The notes: generated by a model not told the origin, from the letters alone. A DNA stretch of 64,000 bases from Lotus japonicus (GCF_012489685.1 NC_080043.1:48933127-48997126), one strand, 5' to 3'; positions 45,609 to 58,196 are shown, numbered from the stretch's first letter. A program made the numbers and translations.

Positions 45609-46616
45609 GTAACTCTTATTTTCTCTTCCTCAGTTTTTTTATTTACATTTTTAGTATTTTTTTTTTGCTATGATTTTGTTTTCTTGCTGTCGGTTTAGAT
45701 CGGCTATGATTTCTCGTGTGGAACGAGAATCTGCTTGTGTTGTTCATCATGTGATTTTCTATTGAAGAGATTTCGTAGACATTTTGCTTGAAATCTACTC
45801 TTCTTGTTACTTCACTGCAGGGACCTTTGTGATTTTTATTTTTATTTTCTGCTCAAAATTCATCACTCTGCTAATTTTTAAAGTTTTTCCTTTATGTTGT
45901 AATATTTTTCTTTAAATTGTTATAATTGATGAGTAGAAATGGTGTGCTGATTTTGTTCCTGTTATTTTATTAATTTGATATTTTTATTGTGGCTCAAAAG
46001 GTTTGGATCCGAACATATTCTTTGGTAAGAACTTCAGCAATTCTTCTTGTCTTTGTTTTGAAGCTTAAAGACTTCAATTTTTGGTTGTTTTGGTGCAAGC
46101 TTAAGTGACTAATCAAGCTAACCAGTTGAAATTGGACTCTTATTTTATTTTCTGTGAATTTTGTGTGCAATATAAATCGTTCCTTTTGCATCGTTAATGT
46201 CAAAGGAAATACGGAGAAATGCACTTCACACACTAACTTTTGGTTCATTGTCTGATTGGTAGATTTCACTCCAAAATAGAAAGATATAAACCTCAATCAT
46301 CACTGAACTCTACCAGAAAGTATCATCATACTTCTGGTAGTTACAAATAGAATATTGCAAAATCACAGTAGGTTTTGCTCTCAACCTTTATCTTAATAGT
46401 GATGTCTGCAATTGCAATCTTTTATCTGTTAATTGCTATCATTTTTTTCGCTGCATTTGGACAGCACAAAGATGGTTTTTCTCATGTCCAAAAAACAAGT
46501 ATTTGTAATTCCTGATAAATGTATAGTTCATAGTTCATACTGCTGCACATCGTCCATGCCTTCATAAGTTGAAATTTGATATTTTTCATCATTTTATCTT
46601 TGTCAGCTTCTTTGCT

Positions 46617-49600
46617 ATGGAAGACAAAGATTCAGTTGCTACGCTGATGGACTCTACAACTTCTAAGATACAACAGCTGCAAAAGGCATTTGCTGAGCTT
46701 GAAAGCTATCGAGCTGTTACTCTTAACTTGAAATGGAAAGAACTAGAGGAACATTTTCATGGGCTTGAGAAATCCTTGAAGAGGCGCTTTCATGAATTGG
46801 AAGACCAAGAAAAAGAATTCGAAAGCAAAACAAGGAAATCTCGTGAACTGTTGGAGAAGCGGGAAGCAGCTGTGTTTTCTAAGGAGCAGGTCTCGTTGCA
46901 GAGGCTTCAAGAGAAAAGGGATGCTGCTGCATTTGCTATTGTAAATGCTCGAGAAAAGCACCGGAAGGTTTCATCAAAGGATTTGGCTTTTGTCTCCAGT
47001 GGTGGTCAAGGGAGACAGGGTTTAGAGGAGACACCAGTGGATGCTGGGTCCCTTTTGGCTGAAGGTAACTTGGAAGATGTGAAACTTTCTCCTGAAAATG
47101 GAAGTGTTGAGTTGGTGTCTTATCCAGAGTTGGTAAAACTATGTAAAGAAATGAATGCTGCTGGACTTCACAAATTCATATCTGATAACCGTAAGAACCT
47201 TGCTGCTGTAAGGGATGAAATTCCACATGCATTGCGAGCTGCTCCTAATGCTGCCCGTCTAGTTTTAGATTCATTGGAAGGATTTTACTGTATGGAAGTG
47301 TCAAGTCAGGATATTAAAAAGGATGCTAATTTATTGGGTCTTCGCCGAACCTGCATTATGCTGATGGAATGTCTAAGTGATTTCCTGAACAATTCAGACT
47401 GTGCTTCTAATGTAATTTCAGAAGATATCAAAGACAGGGCAAAGTCAGTTGCTGAAGAGTGGAAACCTAGATTGGATGCTCTTGACATGGATGCTAGCCA
47501 TGGGAACTCATTGGAGGCTCATGCATTTTTGCAACTTCTGGCCAGTTTTGGTATTGCCTCTGGTTTTGATGAACAAGAGTTGTCCAAGCTGATTCCAGTG
47601 GTGTCTCGGCGTCGCCAAACTGCTGATTTATGCCGTTGCCTTGGTTTGACAGAGAAGATGCCTGGTGTGTGTTTTTTCATTTATAATATTTAATACGGAT
47701 CAAAACCTTATCAAAACCATCTGAGTTTTTAATGAATGTTGAACTAAATTTAATGCAACGAAAAGATGAAGTTGGTTTTATTATTCTGTTTACTCTATTC
47801 ACAACTTTTTCATCTAATTACCTCATGTTTAGTTTTTCTTTAGTTTTTTATTTCAATAACAAAAAGTTGTTTCTTTAGTTTTCTTTTTGTGATTAATATA
47901 AGTTGACGTGAAAGTATCTGGTCCTGCCAAAACTTGCCATATTATGAACATATTTTTTGCAAGTCCACTTTAGGTTATTAATTTTTGGTATTTTTCCAAT
48001 CTTCATAGATGTCCTGCTTGGTGTTTCTTGTTAAATTATTGAAAGGAACAGCTAAAGGAAGCCTGAATTGAGATTAGTCGATGACCCTTTAATTTTCCTT
48101 CGAACTATTGAAGACAATTGAATGGAATGCATCAATATGCTAAGATGCTGTGTGAAAACCAATGATGGACATTATCAAATATGATAGCACCTGTTTATTA
48201 TTATTATTATTATTATTATACGGTTAGAGTAGAATTTTTTTGGCTTTCGCATCCTAACATATAACAAAGTAGTATTGCTTGACTTTTTAATGAGAACCCA
48301 AAAAGTTTCTTGAAAGCACCCCTTATGACTTTTAACATGCAAGTTTCATGCATTGTTCTAGCATCTCTATCAATTATAGGATGAAGCGACAAATCTATTG
48401 CAGCTGTTTTCTTAATGATTCGTTTTACATTTTGGATGTACAGGTGTAATAGAGGTTTTGGTAAACAGTGGGCGGCAACTTGATGCTGTTAACTTGGCCT
48501 TTTCATTTGATCTTACAGAACAGTTTTGTCCTGTTTCCTTACTGAAGTCTTATTTGAAGGACGCCAGAAAAGCTTCCTCTCCTGTCAAAAGTGTTAACTC
48601 ATCCCCCACTGCACAGGTGTGTTGTTGAATCTCTGCTATATTAAGTTATTATTTCCTCCATTGTATTTGTTTAATGATTTGAACTAATGATCTGAAATAT
48701 TGTCATATTCGTTCGTCTGTCCACTTCTAATTAAGGTTTCCTAGAATTCTTTTTGCCATCATTAAATATTGAGCTTAGTAGTTGTGGATGAATGGTTGCT
48801 GTAGTAGCGACTAGTTGTGTGGTCAGATCATGTGTTAACATTATTTGAATTAGCTACAAAAGATCTTACCCTCGTGTATGCATTTTATTGGTGCTATTTG
48901 GAGTTTGGACCAGTCAGGTTCTGCTGGTAGAATAGGTGAGAATTGACCGGTTTGTCAAATTAATTTGAACTTTCATAAAACTTGCACATTACTTGATTTT
49001 CCTGCCAGAGTGCTGTGTTACTGGTTGTGGACTTGTGGTTCAGACTATTTCTGATTTTACGTATAGGTTTCTTCAGCTTCATCTATAGCAAATTAGCAAT
49101 GTATGTTATCAGTGAGGGCAGAAAGATAAGAGTGAAAGCCACACTTCCCTGAATATGAATAATCTGGAATGCATTTGGCAAAATTTGATCTTTTTGTTAA
49201 GGGAAAAGTTTCGTAAGATTTCAGGGAAATTCAGAACTGTTCACAAGCTTAGAGGCATTTGGGGATACTATGCTAGTCTCCCTATTTTGCTTTTAGGTTC
49301 TGATCCTCTTTATTTTTGTCCCATAATGGGTGACCACTTCTAAGTTCTAACTTCAATACCTACATTTCTTTTGTACATAAATGAGGACATGTCACATAAT
49401 TGGGCTAGCGTGATCAGATAATAGAAATGAACTGTTAAAAGTCCAATTTTGAAATTCACCAAATAGGATACAGTGAGTTCATAGGACTTCTGTTGCACTT
49501 TGTCATAATTGCTTACCGCCTTATTGCTATTTTGCTAGAACATATAAAGAGCGTTTGGTAGCGCTTATTTAAACATATCTTATAGCATAAAAGCTTATGC

Positions 49601-51089
49601 AGGTGTATGGTTAAGCTTATGAAAATAGCCTGCGACCTAACTTTAAGTTATTTTCAGCTTATTTCGATAAGCTTATCTGATTAGCTTATGAATAAGTACT
49701 TATACAGTTATACTTACATACAAGCTCTTTTGAACTTATTTCCATAATCATCTCAAATAAGTGCTTGTGGTACGTGCTCATTGGCTTAAGCGCTTAATTA
49801 AGATCTTTACCTAAATGCACCCATACTATGTAAAATTGTGGAGCTTATCATATAAAACAAATAGTTTCTGATTAGAGTGAGAACTGTCTTGAAAATGTAG
49901 TTTGCCTGTAGGTAAAACTGATGAGAAGGAAAGCCTACACTTGTTTGTTAGTTTGGAAAAAAATTGATAAAGATGATGGGGATCCTCCTATTATAGATGG
50001 AAATTGTGCTTAATTCGATGGAGCAGCAGTTTGCATAGTTTAGGTTGAAAAGCACTTTGTTGCAAGACTCTAGTGGAAGTATTAGTTTAGTCTATGTGAA
50101 CTTGATTCTAGAGCTTCAGTATTTGATGTTTAGGACTTCAGGACTGTGCTTGTTGAGAAAGCTCTTGAAGATTCTTTAATTTCTTAGGTGTTCAGAGCTT
50201 TTAGTTTGCTCTGCAGCTTAAGGGTAGTCAATGATTTTGTTTTAAGTGGGTGTATTTTGACATGCCACTTGACTATACAAACATTGAATTTATGTAAGTC
50301 TGAGATTCTATTGCTTGCTTAGTAAATTATTCTAGCAATTTATAATATTTTCTTGCTGGATGTTTGAACAATGTTCATCTTCAACCTTACGGTGGCTTTC
50401 TATTCCCTGATATCAGTTTCTTATTTATATGATTGAAGATGCCTTCAATTCAATGAATAGAATGTTTGGGTCGACTTTTCTTTAATCAATTCCAAAACTC
50501 CGTAGCTACTCACAGAAGCTTCTCCCCAGATCTGATTCTGTCTTTAGAATTAATTGTAAAAGAGTTTCCAAACATGCATGAAATTTTTTGTTTGATTCTT
50601 TTTTGGTAATCTACTGTATCTTTCTGTTTTTATATTTATTGTGTCTGGTTGTCTCAGATTGAGGTCAATGAACGAGAGCTGATTGCTCTGAAGGGTGTAA
50701 TCAAGTGCATTGAAGAACATAAGCTTGAGGAGCAGTATCCTGTGGATCATCTCGTGAAGCGAGTGGCTCAACTAGAGAAGGCCAAAGCTGAAAAAAAGAG
50801 GGAAACTGAAGCAACAAAGCCTCAGCCCAAGAGACCCCGAGCTAATGGCATTGTGGGATATGCTCCTCGTTTCTCTAACATTCCTTCTGATAACAAAAGT
50901 TCATATGCTAGAGTTGCTGACAGGTACCCGCCACAATATGTGTATGACCGACCATACATGTACCCAGCACCCGCCGACAATCATTGCCCTCCTCCTCTCT
51001 TTGGCACGGCTACCTATAACATCTCTCCTACTCATCATGGAAACTACTTTGGAAATGGCTATCAGTACCAAGCTACATATCTTCACTAG
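46617..51089 (+). CDS. FRL3: FRIGIDA-like protein 3-type (spliced, 3 coding exons)
   Basis: This is the only intact host gene seen. Coding exons are 46617-47664, 48444-48616 and 50658-51089, joined at GT..AG introns, giving 550 codons plus TAG. That is close to the usual length of FRL3-type proteins. Residues about 1-115 form a coiled coil (SKIQQLQKAFAELES, LEEHFHGLEKSLKRRFHELE). The Frigida domain (PF07899) covers about 165-450 (LCKEMNAAGLHKFISDN, AARLVLDSLEGFY, AHAFLQLLASFGIAS). A basic KPQPKRPR (about 461-468) looks like a nuclear signal, and a Tyr/Pro-rich tail ends the protein. The start was chosen because MEDKDSVATLMDS matches the family N-terminus; the ATG at 46569 lies in the 5' intron. 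FRIGIDA-family proteins act in the nucleus, classically raising FLC expression in Arabidopsis. What this member does is not shown by sequence. Confidence 0.9.
47665..48443 (+). other. FRL3 intron 1 (coding part)
   Basis: The donor is cctg|gtgtgt and the acceptor is tgtacag|gtgtaat, a phase-1 split of a Gly codon. It holds a (TTA)8 microsatellite at about 48195-48219 and no other feature. Confidence 0.8.
48617..50657 (+). other. FRL3 intron 2 (coding part), 2.0 kb
   Basis: The donor is gcacag|gtgtgt and the acceptor is tgtctcag|attgag, phase 0. It is long and hosts a MITE-like repeat (49545-49830). Confidence 0.8.
49545..49830. mobile_element. AAGCTTAT-rich MITE-like repeat in FRL3 intron
   Basis: 'agagcgtttggtagcgcttattt' opens the stretch and 'gcgcttaattaagatctttacc' and 'aaatgcaccc' close it, with many inverted AAGCTTAT/ATAAGCTT words between. 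This resembles a repeat that I recall as very common in legume genomes ('gtttggt..aagcgcttattt'). A related fragment lies at 27690-27860. Exact ends and TSD are not resolved. Confidence 0.5.
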
Positions 51090-52190
51090 TTATATAGCTG
51101 AGATGTGAACATGATGATCCTTCCTTTCGCTTAATATCTAGTCTTAACCTTTTAAGATATTGTTATGTTGTTGTACTTTTTCAATTCTAGTCATCATTAA
51201 GAATCACTGAAAGAGGTAAACTAAAATGTCATGTTATAATTTAACTCTTGAATTAGAAGATATTCTGATCCTCTAATGTGTTAACTATGTTCTCGTTTTG
51301 TACAAACTTACCTTGATGCCTTTGTAGTATATTTTTCTTGTCTCTGATCTGTGCATTTCTTATATATTTGATTTGATACTACTGTTGAGATATGTGGACT
51401 GTGGCTATACGAAGTGGATGAAAAGGCTGAGAACGTTTCTTCTCTTCTCCAACTATTAGCAACCGAGTTTTGATTCATTCACCTCATCTTTTTCATCCAT
51501 CTCATTTCCACTAACTTTTTTTCTTTCTATTTCTTAATTTTCTATCACATTACCTATCATATCTCTCATTTTTTCTTTTCTTCCTTTCTCTCATAAGGTG
51601 GAGGTATGAGAGGAGTGTCAGCCAAAACTTAGTCTTTCCCTTTGGATAATTAGATCATCAAAATAATATTCTATTGAGGGGTGGTATGATATTTTCTTTT
51701 TCTTTTTGTTCAATTTGCCATGGCCTTTCCCAGAATTTTTTTTGTCAACTTAGATATGTTCAGACTTCTGTTATTTACACCTCATTTTCAATCTGTTTTT
51801 CTTCCTATCGTTATCTACTTCTATCATATTACTTATCATATATTCATTTCTCTCTTGTATTCTCATCTCTCTACAAAAAATAAGATAGAAAAGGTGTGAA
51901 GAGAACAATTTCCAAAAATGTTTCACACTTGGTTTGTCCATCCAATTTGCATTGTAGGTTGGATGAGCTAGCCCATCATCCATCCTGCCAACTTTGTTTG
52001 AAGAAGACCATAGACCAATTTTTTTTTAAAGACTATAGACCAAATATTAAATTAATCAGTATTTGAATACATATTAGTTTTTTTAAGAAAAAATATTTAA
52101 AATAGAAAAATTAATTTAGAACATAAATAAAATAGGAAAGTAGTGTAATTGTGAACTCGAGATCGAGAATTTCTTAGCTACTGGTGTATG
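51090..52190. other. FRL3 3' flank and intergenic DNA
   Basis: The first 250 bases or so are the probable 3' UTR; no perfect AATAAA was found. The rest is AT- and pyrimidine-rich with no supportable gene. Confidence 0.5.
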
Positions 52191-52814
52191 GGGGATTAAG
52201 TTTCCCAACCCAAGCAACCAATTTCCCACTCCACTCCAAAATTTAATACCCTAAAATACCCCCTCGTCAAAACTATCCCTTTCCACTTCTAACTTCCCAC
52301 CTCACTCTTCATCTTCTTCAAACAACCATTTTTCCTCCCACCACTCCATCTTCTTCAAACTCCCTCTCTATTGAGCTCTTCATTCCCTCTCATTCTCCAT
52401 TCTCTCTTACTCTTCATTCCCTTTTCATCTTCCTCTTCTCTTTCTTTTCGTTTACGCTGTTAATTTTTTTTTCTTCTGAGATTTAAGTTGTTCCGGAAAA
52501 TAGAAATCGAAACACTTTTTGAAATTGGATTATGGTGTTTTCGGGCATAAAATAGGTTCCGGGACTTAGAATCCGTAACTTTTTTCAATTGGGATTATGG
52601 TTTTTCCGAGTTTTAAAACCCAAAAAGCATACAATAGATTTCGGAAATTAGAACCCGGAAGCTTCCGGGTTTTAAATTCCCGGAATGTTACTCAGAACAG
52701 GTTCCAAGAATCAAATCCCGGATTAATGCACTTAATGTTAGGGATAGTTTGGACAATTATTATATTAAAGTGGGGTGTTAAATTGGTTGGGTGAGGTGCG
52801 AAATTTAACACCCT
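52191..52814. mobile_element. Candidate Mutator-like MITE
   Basis: The left end 'ggggattaagtttcccaac' and the reverse complement of the right end 'agggtgttaaatttcgcacc' form long imperfect inverted repeats. These extend inward with 'aaactatccc' against 'gggatagttt'. Nine-base flanks agree at 7 of 9 positions (tggtgtatg left, tgatgtatt right). There is no transposase. Confidence 0.5.
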
Positions 52815-53666
52815 TGATGTATTGCTTCGTTTGGGTTTGACCCAGTAAAGTTATGAGTTTTTAAAGCTCTTATGCTCTGTTTGGATGTAGAGATGAAAAT
52901 AAGAGGAAATAATATAAGAGGAAAGAATACAAGAGGAAGGATTATAAGAGAAAAATAAAATGATTTTTAAGTTGTTTGGATGAAAAGAAAAAGAAATGAG
53001 AATGAAAGAAAAAGTGAAAGTTATGTTAATATAATTACTACTTTACCCAATTTATGTAATATACTTTAAAAATAATTTATATTCCACTTGCATGTTAAGT
53101 GATATATATTTGTAACATCTTCCATTTGTAATCCAAAAATAAATGATATTTGTAAAAGAACTTAATAAAATTTTATATTATATTTTTAGTTTTTCACTTA
53201 CAACTGCATAAAAAATGTGTGTAATTTTTTGTTATTAATTATTATAATTATTATTTTTGAAATTTAAGGTAAATAAGTTAATTACGAAACCAATACATAA
53301 AAACAATAAATTAAGAAGTGTACAGACAGGCACCATCGAATTACTCTGGGTATACAGGTCTTTTGAAAATTAATCGGTCCCTTTTTGAGTTTTCTCGCCT
53401 AAAGTGGGTGGAAAACTGAAATTGAACTGTTCACGCACTGTTTTCCTTCCCCTCTCCAACAATGATATATACACGTCTAATTTTTTAAATGATATATACA
53501 CGTCTAATTTTTTAAACACATATTTCAACTAATTTCCACAAATTTTTGTTTATATTTCTCTCATCTTATCATCTATTTTCTTATACTTTCTCTCTCTACC
53601 TTTTTCTTTTCTTCTAATTTAATTTCTCTCCTAATTCCACCTCTTTCACCTCAAAAAGTGTGTAAG
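52815..53666. other. Non-coding AT-rich DNA
   Basis: No gene is seen. It contains a purine-rich 'ataagaggaaa' series (52900-52950) and a 20-base direct repeat 'atgatatatacacgtctaat' near 53463 and 53490. Confidence 0.5.
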
Positions 53667-53738
53667 AGCATCTCCAATGCAAAGTTCTTAGTTTGGAGTT
53701 AAGAACTAAGAACTAAGAACTTTACCATTGGAGGTGCT
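53667..53738. repeat. Short foldback (MITE-like)
   Basis: 'agcatctccaatgcaaagtt' on the left pairs with 'agcacctccaatggtaaagt' on the reverse complement of the right, separated by 'aagaactaagaactaagaac'. The GAGCATCTCCAATG end is frequent in plant MITEs. The neighbouring 'gttcttatata' text may belong to the same element. Confidence 0.6.
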
Positions 53739-54005
53739 AACATAGACTCCTTAGTTCTTCAAAATAAGAACTCAGTTCTTATATAAGGAGTTTTGCTTTT
53801 TGAGTTCTTAGCTTAAAATATTAATTATTTCTCTCTCATCCAAATTACTTTATTACTTTATGAAAATAAAAAGTATAAATAATGTGGTTGGTGAGATCAT
53901 ACTCAAAGTCCTTAATCTGGATTCGAACACCATAAACTGATACATGGAGGATCATACTCAAAGTCCTTACAATTGAGCCACTGGCTCATTTTGTTATTCA
54001 TGCGC

Positions 54006-54042
<37 letters not shown>

Positions 54043-55590
54043 TATATTATATTATGTATCATAAAAAGTTATTATTTGCTCTTTCAGTATATATACTCAT
54101 TAGTACTTAAAAAAAGTCAATATATGAACTCTAATAAATTTGCAAGATTTAACTTTCTTACGTTTTAAAGTTTTGTAAATATGTTTTTCTATTTACATTT
54201 AATATTTTATTTTGTTTCAAATTGATACATTATATAAGAGCGTATAAGAGCCTAAAAATGTAATTTTTAGAACTACCACATCAAATTTATTTAGCATTAT
54301 CAGTTTGTTTTTAAATATATATTTAGTTTTGCGCTAAAAATACATGCATAAATTAGGCGTTGACTTAGTGGTTAGAGCCTCCTCCATGAACCTTTATGTT
54401 TTGGGTTCAAATCATGCTTAGGACATTTTTAAATTTTTGGTTGAAATATTAGCAGCTTCAGTTTAAATAAGATATATATATTAAATTTTGCACTTGTACT
54501 AATGATGCAGCTTGTAGCCTAGTGGGAAGGATGTTGCCCATTATGCTTTAGGTCTTGGGTTCAAATCTCACATTTGACATTTTCATATTTCTCTTCTCAT
54601 TTCCACGTCAGCAGTTTGTGGGCCCACTTGATGAGGTGTCAAAGGTCCATGTCAGCTCCGTTTGCTGACTCATATATTTTTTAACGGAAGTTGACGGCAG
54701 AGGCTTATCACTATATATTATTTTCTCATTAGGGGCTTATTCCCATGAAATTTTTTTGTAGGGGCTTAAACCAAAGGACCCCTATTTTATAGGGGCCCCC
54801 AACATATTTAAGCCTTTTAACTATGTATATGATTATTTAAACTTATGTATATGATTAAACTATGGACGTATATGATTGTGGCGCAGTAATCTTTTATATG
54901 ATTGTGATATGAATCTTTAGTAATTTTTTGGATGATTCAGTTAACAAGAAAATCATAAGAAAAACGCGAGAGGTATATCTGTTGATTATGTTGCATGAAC
55001 AGTACAGGTGTGAAATTAAGACACAACAGCTTGATCAACCTGCACATGCTTATAGGGCAGTGTAAGTACAGAGGCAACAATGTCAGAACTGGATATTTGT
55101 CTCCCAACGATGAGTAGCATATCATGTAGGAACATCAATCAATGTGTCAAAAGATTATGAGGGCCAGAATGGTGGGTCTTCCAGATAACCTTTACCTCAC
55201 CTCACTTATCTGTCGTTACTGTTATGGTATATCTCTGCATTGAACATTACATTTGTATGTTTTCACATTAGTCCATTATCACTTGAATCTAGATAATTTC
55301 CTTTCATTTCCTTTTCCAACCGCAGATGTCAAGCCCACAAATTTGTCAACAAGCCACACATTTTTAACTCCATCAGGAGCATTCCCCAGAACCAACGAAG
55401 TAGGAGGAACCGAGGGCAGGTTCTCTCACCAGAAGTTAAGTCACCACCACCAACAACAACCAAATCCATACATGTGGTTGGAAGCATTTGGCGGGGTTGC
55501 GACTCTTTTGACATATTTTTGACACCCTCTCTCACGAGGTAGAGAAGCAAAAATGTTTCGAACGAAGAAGATTTCCCCTCTCAAAGATGT
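53739..55590. other. AT-rich DNA with tRNA-like modules
   Basis: No gene is supported. It contains an (AT)n/(ATTAT)n tract at 54012-54055 and three A-box/B-box-like pairs: about 53925-53990 (minus), 54355-54420 (plus) and 54511-54580 (plus). A 'gatcatactcaaagtcctta' line is repeated at about 53897 and 53951. An 'aggggctta' repeat text lies at about 54730-54800. Confidence 0.45.
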
Positions 55591-56400
55591 TTTCCACCAG
55601 TGACGGATTTAGAAAGTTAATTTGAGTCGTGGGAGCAATATACATAGACACATACATATAAATAAGTCATGGGGGCAAATAATACATATAGTAGTAAGAA
55701 AATATTTTTTTTATAAGACAAATAATACAAACAACACATAGTATTAAGGAAATATCAAAATGTTTATGGGAATGAGGGCACTTGACCCCAGACCCTATAA
55801 GGTACATCCGTCCTTGCTTTCCACCAATAGGAGAAGCAACCTCTAAAGGAAAAACGACAAACTCTTCCACAACCCTAGCCATAATGCAGTGCCCCGAAGA
55901 AAGAGAAGAAGATCCCACACCAACAACTGCTTAAACAAAAAGGAAAAGGCTACCTAATAAGAAATAGGGCGCTGTAAACCAAAGTTCCCAAATGAAGCCT
56001 AGAAAATAGAGAAATCACTAGTAGACAAATCCCTTGCAAGATTTCCGCAAAACACCATCGCGCCACCCAAATATTGCACCTACCAAGACATGGTAGTCCA
56101 CGAAAACAACTAGAAAAGAACACAGAAGGATCCTGGGAAGCAGTGACTAGCACAACAAGATTAGGAAGAAATCCGACCAAGCTCACCCCATCCCTAACAA
56201 CTACAAGATTCTCTTCATCCAACTGCACCATGTCAACATTATCAGTCCTCCCTTGGCTCAGAGTCTCAACCAACATCCAAGAACTGCCTCCCCGTCTCCG
56301 ACAACCCACCATCACCAATTCCAGTTTATGATTCGTACACACACACCTTAAGTTCCCTAAGTGAGATCTCTAGGAAAAGAATCTCCATCGGGGCCCTAGG
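55318..56400 (-). other. Degenerate coding-like sequence, unidentified
   Basis: Moderately GC-rich DNA with partial open frames on the minus strand (for example 56342-55950 and 55918-55827) whose reading is broken by the hAT-like element. No domain is recognised. It may be an old transposon or gene fragment. I do not assign a function. Confidence 0.25.
55599..55817. mobile_element. hAT-like MITE
   Basis: A 219-bp element with ends 'agtgacggattta' and, reverse-complemented, 'gcaaggacggatgt', flanked by a perfect 8-bp TSD TTTCCACC (55591-55598 and 55818-55825). An 8-bp TSD and GACGGA-type TIR fit hAT. There is no coding capacity. Confidence 0.8.
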
Positions 56401-56474
56401 TAGCAAAAACAAGATTTCTCTGCAATCGTTCCCTCCTCATCTTAAGAGAAGAAGACCCCGCGCGGCATCTCTGG

Positions 56475-57545
56475 GCTCCCAACCCGAACATGTACATGTA
56501 TGTATGTTTGGCTCTACAAGTTTCTCTTCTCACAAGAGGGATAGTAGAAATTGCAAAGCTTGGGAACTACAAAATGTTTGAGGATTTGACTCTGGGTATA
56601 CTTTGTGTTCTTGATTTAGAGAGAGTATGATATGAAGATTTGACTCTTAAGGATATCTCTCTTTGAAGCAGTCGATGGCTAAAGGTTTGACTCTTAGGCT
56701 TTTCTTTGAGGTTGCTTCTTCCTGAGTTGAAGAAGATTTCCGACTTGGATAAAAGTTGGAGCTCAGTTTCTTATATCAGAAAATCTTCAAGTTCTCATTT
56801 TATACTCCAATAGCTTCTTGGATATGTTGAGAGCCGTTGGAGCGTGTAGAGCCTCTTGAGTACTAGCCGTTGGATCAAACAGTCTTCTTGTCATATTCAT
56901 TAAATGCACTGTGTCCTATGATGTACCCAATTGCTACAAAATGTATCTTTTCAGTTGGTTTGTAGCATCGGCAGCAGCAATCCAATCCTTTCGTGAGAGA
57001 AAGAGGAAACTTCGATGGGGACAACGTTGTACTCGTTTCCTGGACAAAAGTGCTTTCTGAGATATAACGTGATTCATTGCACTTGACTTTCTCTTTCAAC
57101 AATTTCAGAGAGCTTTCAATTTAAATGTGCCGCTCTTTCTCTAGGCATTGTTTCATCCTTTGAGATAGATGATGTAGATCTTATTTAATCACGGTCTTCA
57201 TAGACGATCTGTCAGCTTGAATATATCTTGCATAGTTCTGGATTTGAAGCTCTGACTCTCCTTCTTTCTTCAAACGTTCTTCTATTTTCTTCATCAGACA
57301 ACTTTGCAAATTTGATTTTTTATTTGCTTGAGTCGTCTTTTCAGCTTTGACCTTTCTTTTCTTGTTTGGACTGTCTTCTATCTTGATTAGTCTTCTCTTC
57401 TCTTGTTCAAAAGATCTGGCTGATTTGACTTTCTTTGCTTGTGTAGTCTTCCTTGAACGTCTTCAAGCTATGCTTTGCTGGCATCTTCTAGTATGGTCTT
57501 GTTATCATCAGACAATGGGATGTGAAGTGTAGATGTTAATTACTG
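56475..57545 (+). mobile_element. LTR-like sequence, Sirevirus type (tentative)
   Basis: Repeated 'gatttgactct' lines, 'gccgttgga' motifs and a terminal 'cttgttatcatcaga' resemble the right part of the Sirevirus LTR at 23010-24224 in plus orientation. Ends and TSD are not identified. It holds no gene. Confidence 0.3.
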
Positions 57546-57566
57546 AAATGCAGTTTACATGAAATA

Positions 57567-58196
57567 TGTAAGACCCAGATTTCTGACTTGGATTAAATAA
57601 TTACTTTTCAAACTCACGCATAGGATCGGTGTAAGCGTGACAGGACCCTGCACAAGAGAATGTTGTTTTGGATAACTTAATGAAGAAGAAAGTACAGGAA
57701 TAGCTTGAGGATAGCACTATAGCCAGTACAGGATTTAGGACGAGCCATTTGCACACCCGCCTTATGGCGAAAGTGTCCGAAAAATGCTATTTCCGCTCTT
57801 AAAGAACTGTTTAAGCGAAATTCAAAATCTTTAGAAAAATAAGAACCTCTCTTTATTTTTCCCGTGACCGGTGTTTCGATACGGAACTCTGGGCTGTACA
57901 CACGATAGGTTTGGCTTCCCGGAAGTCCGTCGAAGCTAGACTTTAACTTCTCAGGGACTTTAATTAAGACCCTTAATGAAACATTTTTCTATTCGAAACT
58001 TTTAATGAAGTTTCTTCATCCAACGCCAATTGCAAAAAGTAGTTTTCTGGCGTATTTTGGCCAATACTGCGTTTATATCGTTTTCTTCAATTCTGAGAAT
58101 TTCATTTTGAGTTATGGCATTCTGTCGCCAGATATTCACTTCTTATCGTTAAACGGAAGTACCAGAACGACCGGTTTCGGAAAATCTGGAATTCGT
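57567..58196 (+). mobile_element. Tekay-type LTR fragment, 5' part
   Basis: It begins TGTAAGACCC, like the other Tekay-type LTR starts. It shares 'attgcaaaaagtagttttctgg' and 'gagttatggcattctgtcgcc' with the LTRs near 13000 and 35450 (the latter inverted). It breaks off near 58196, where unrelated sequence follows. Confidence 0.6.

Noticed and set aside
45994..46296. Minus-strand 100-codon frame upstream of FRL3
   Set aside because: It lies antisense within the leader intron, is AT-rich and has no domain. It is probably chance.
46569..46616. Upstream in-frame ATG giving 16 extra residues to the FRL3-type protein
   Set aside because: It lies before the AG acceptor at 46606, inside the probable leader intron, and the extra residues do not fit the family N-terminus, which starts near 46617.
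55950..56342. 130-codon minus-strand frame as a host gene
   Set aside because: No domain, no clear promoter or splice structure, and neighbouring text is broken by a hAT-like insertion. Kept only as unidentified degenerate sequence.
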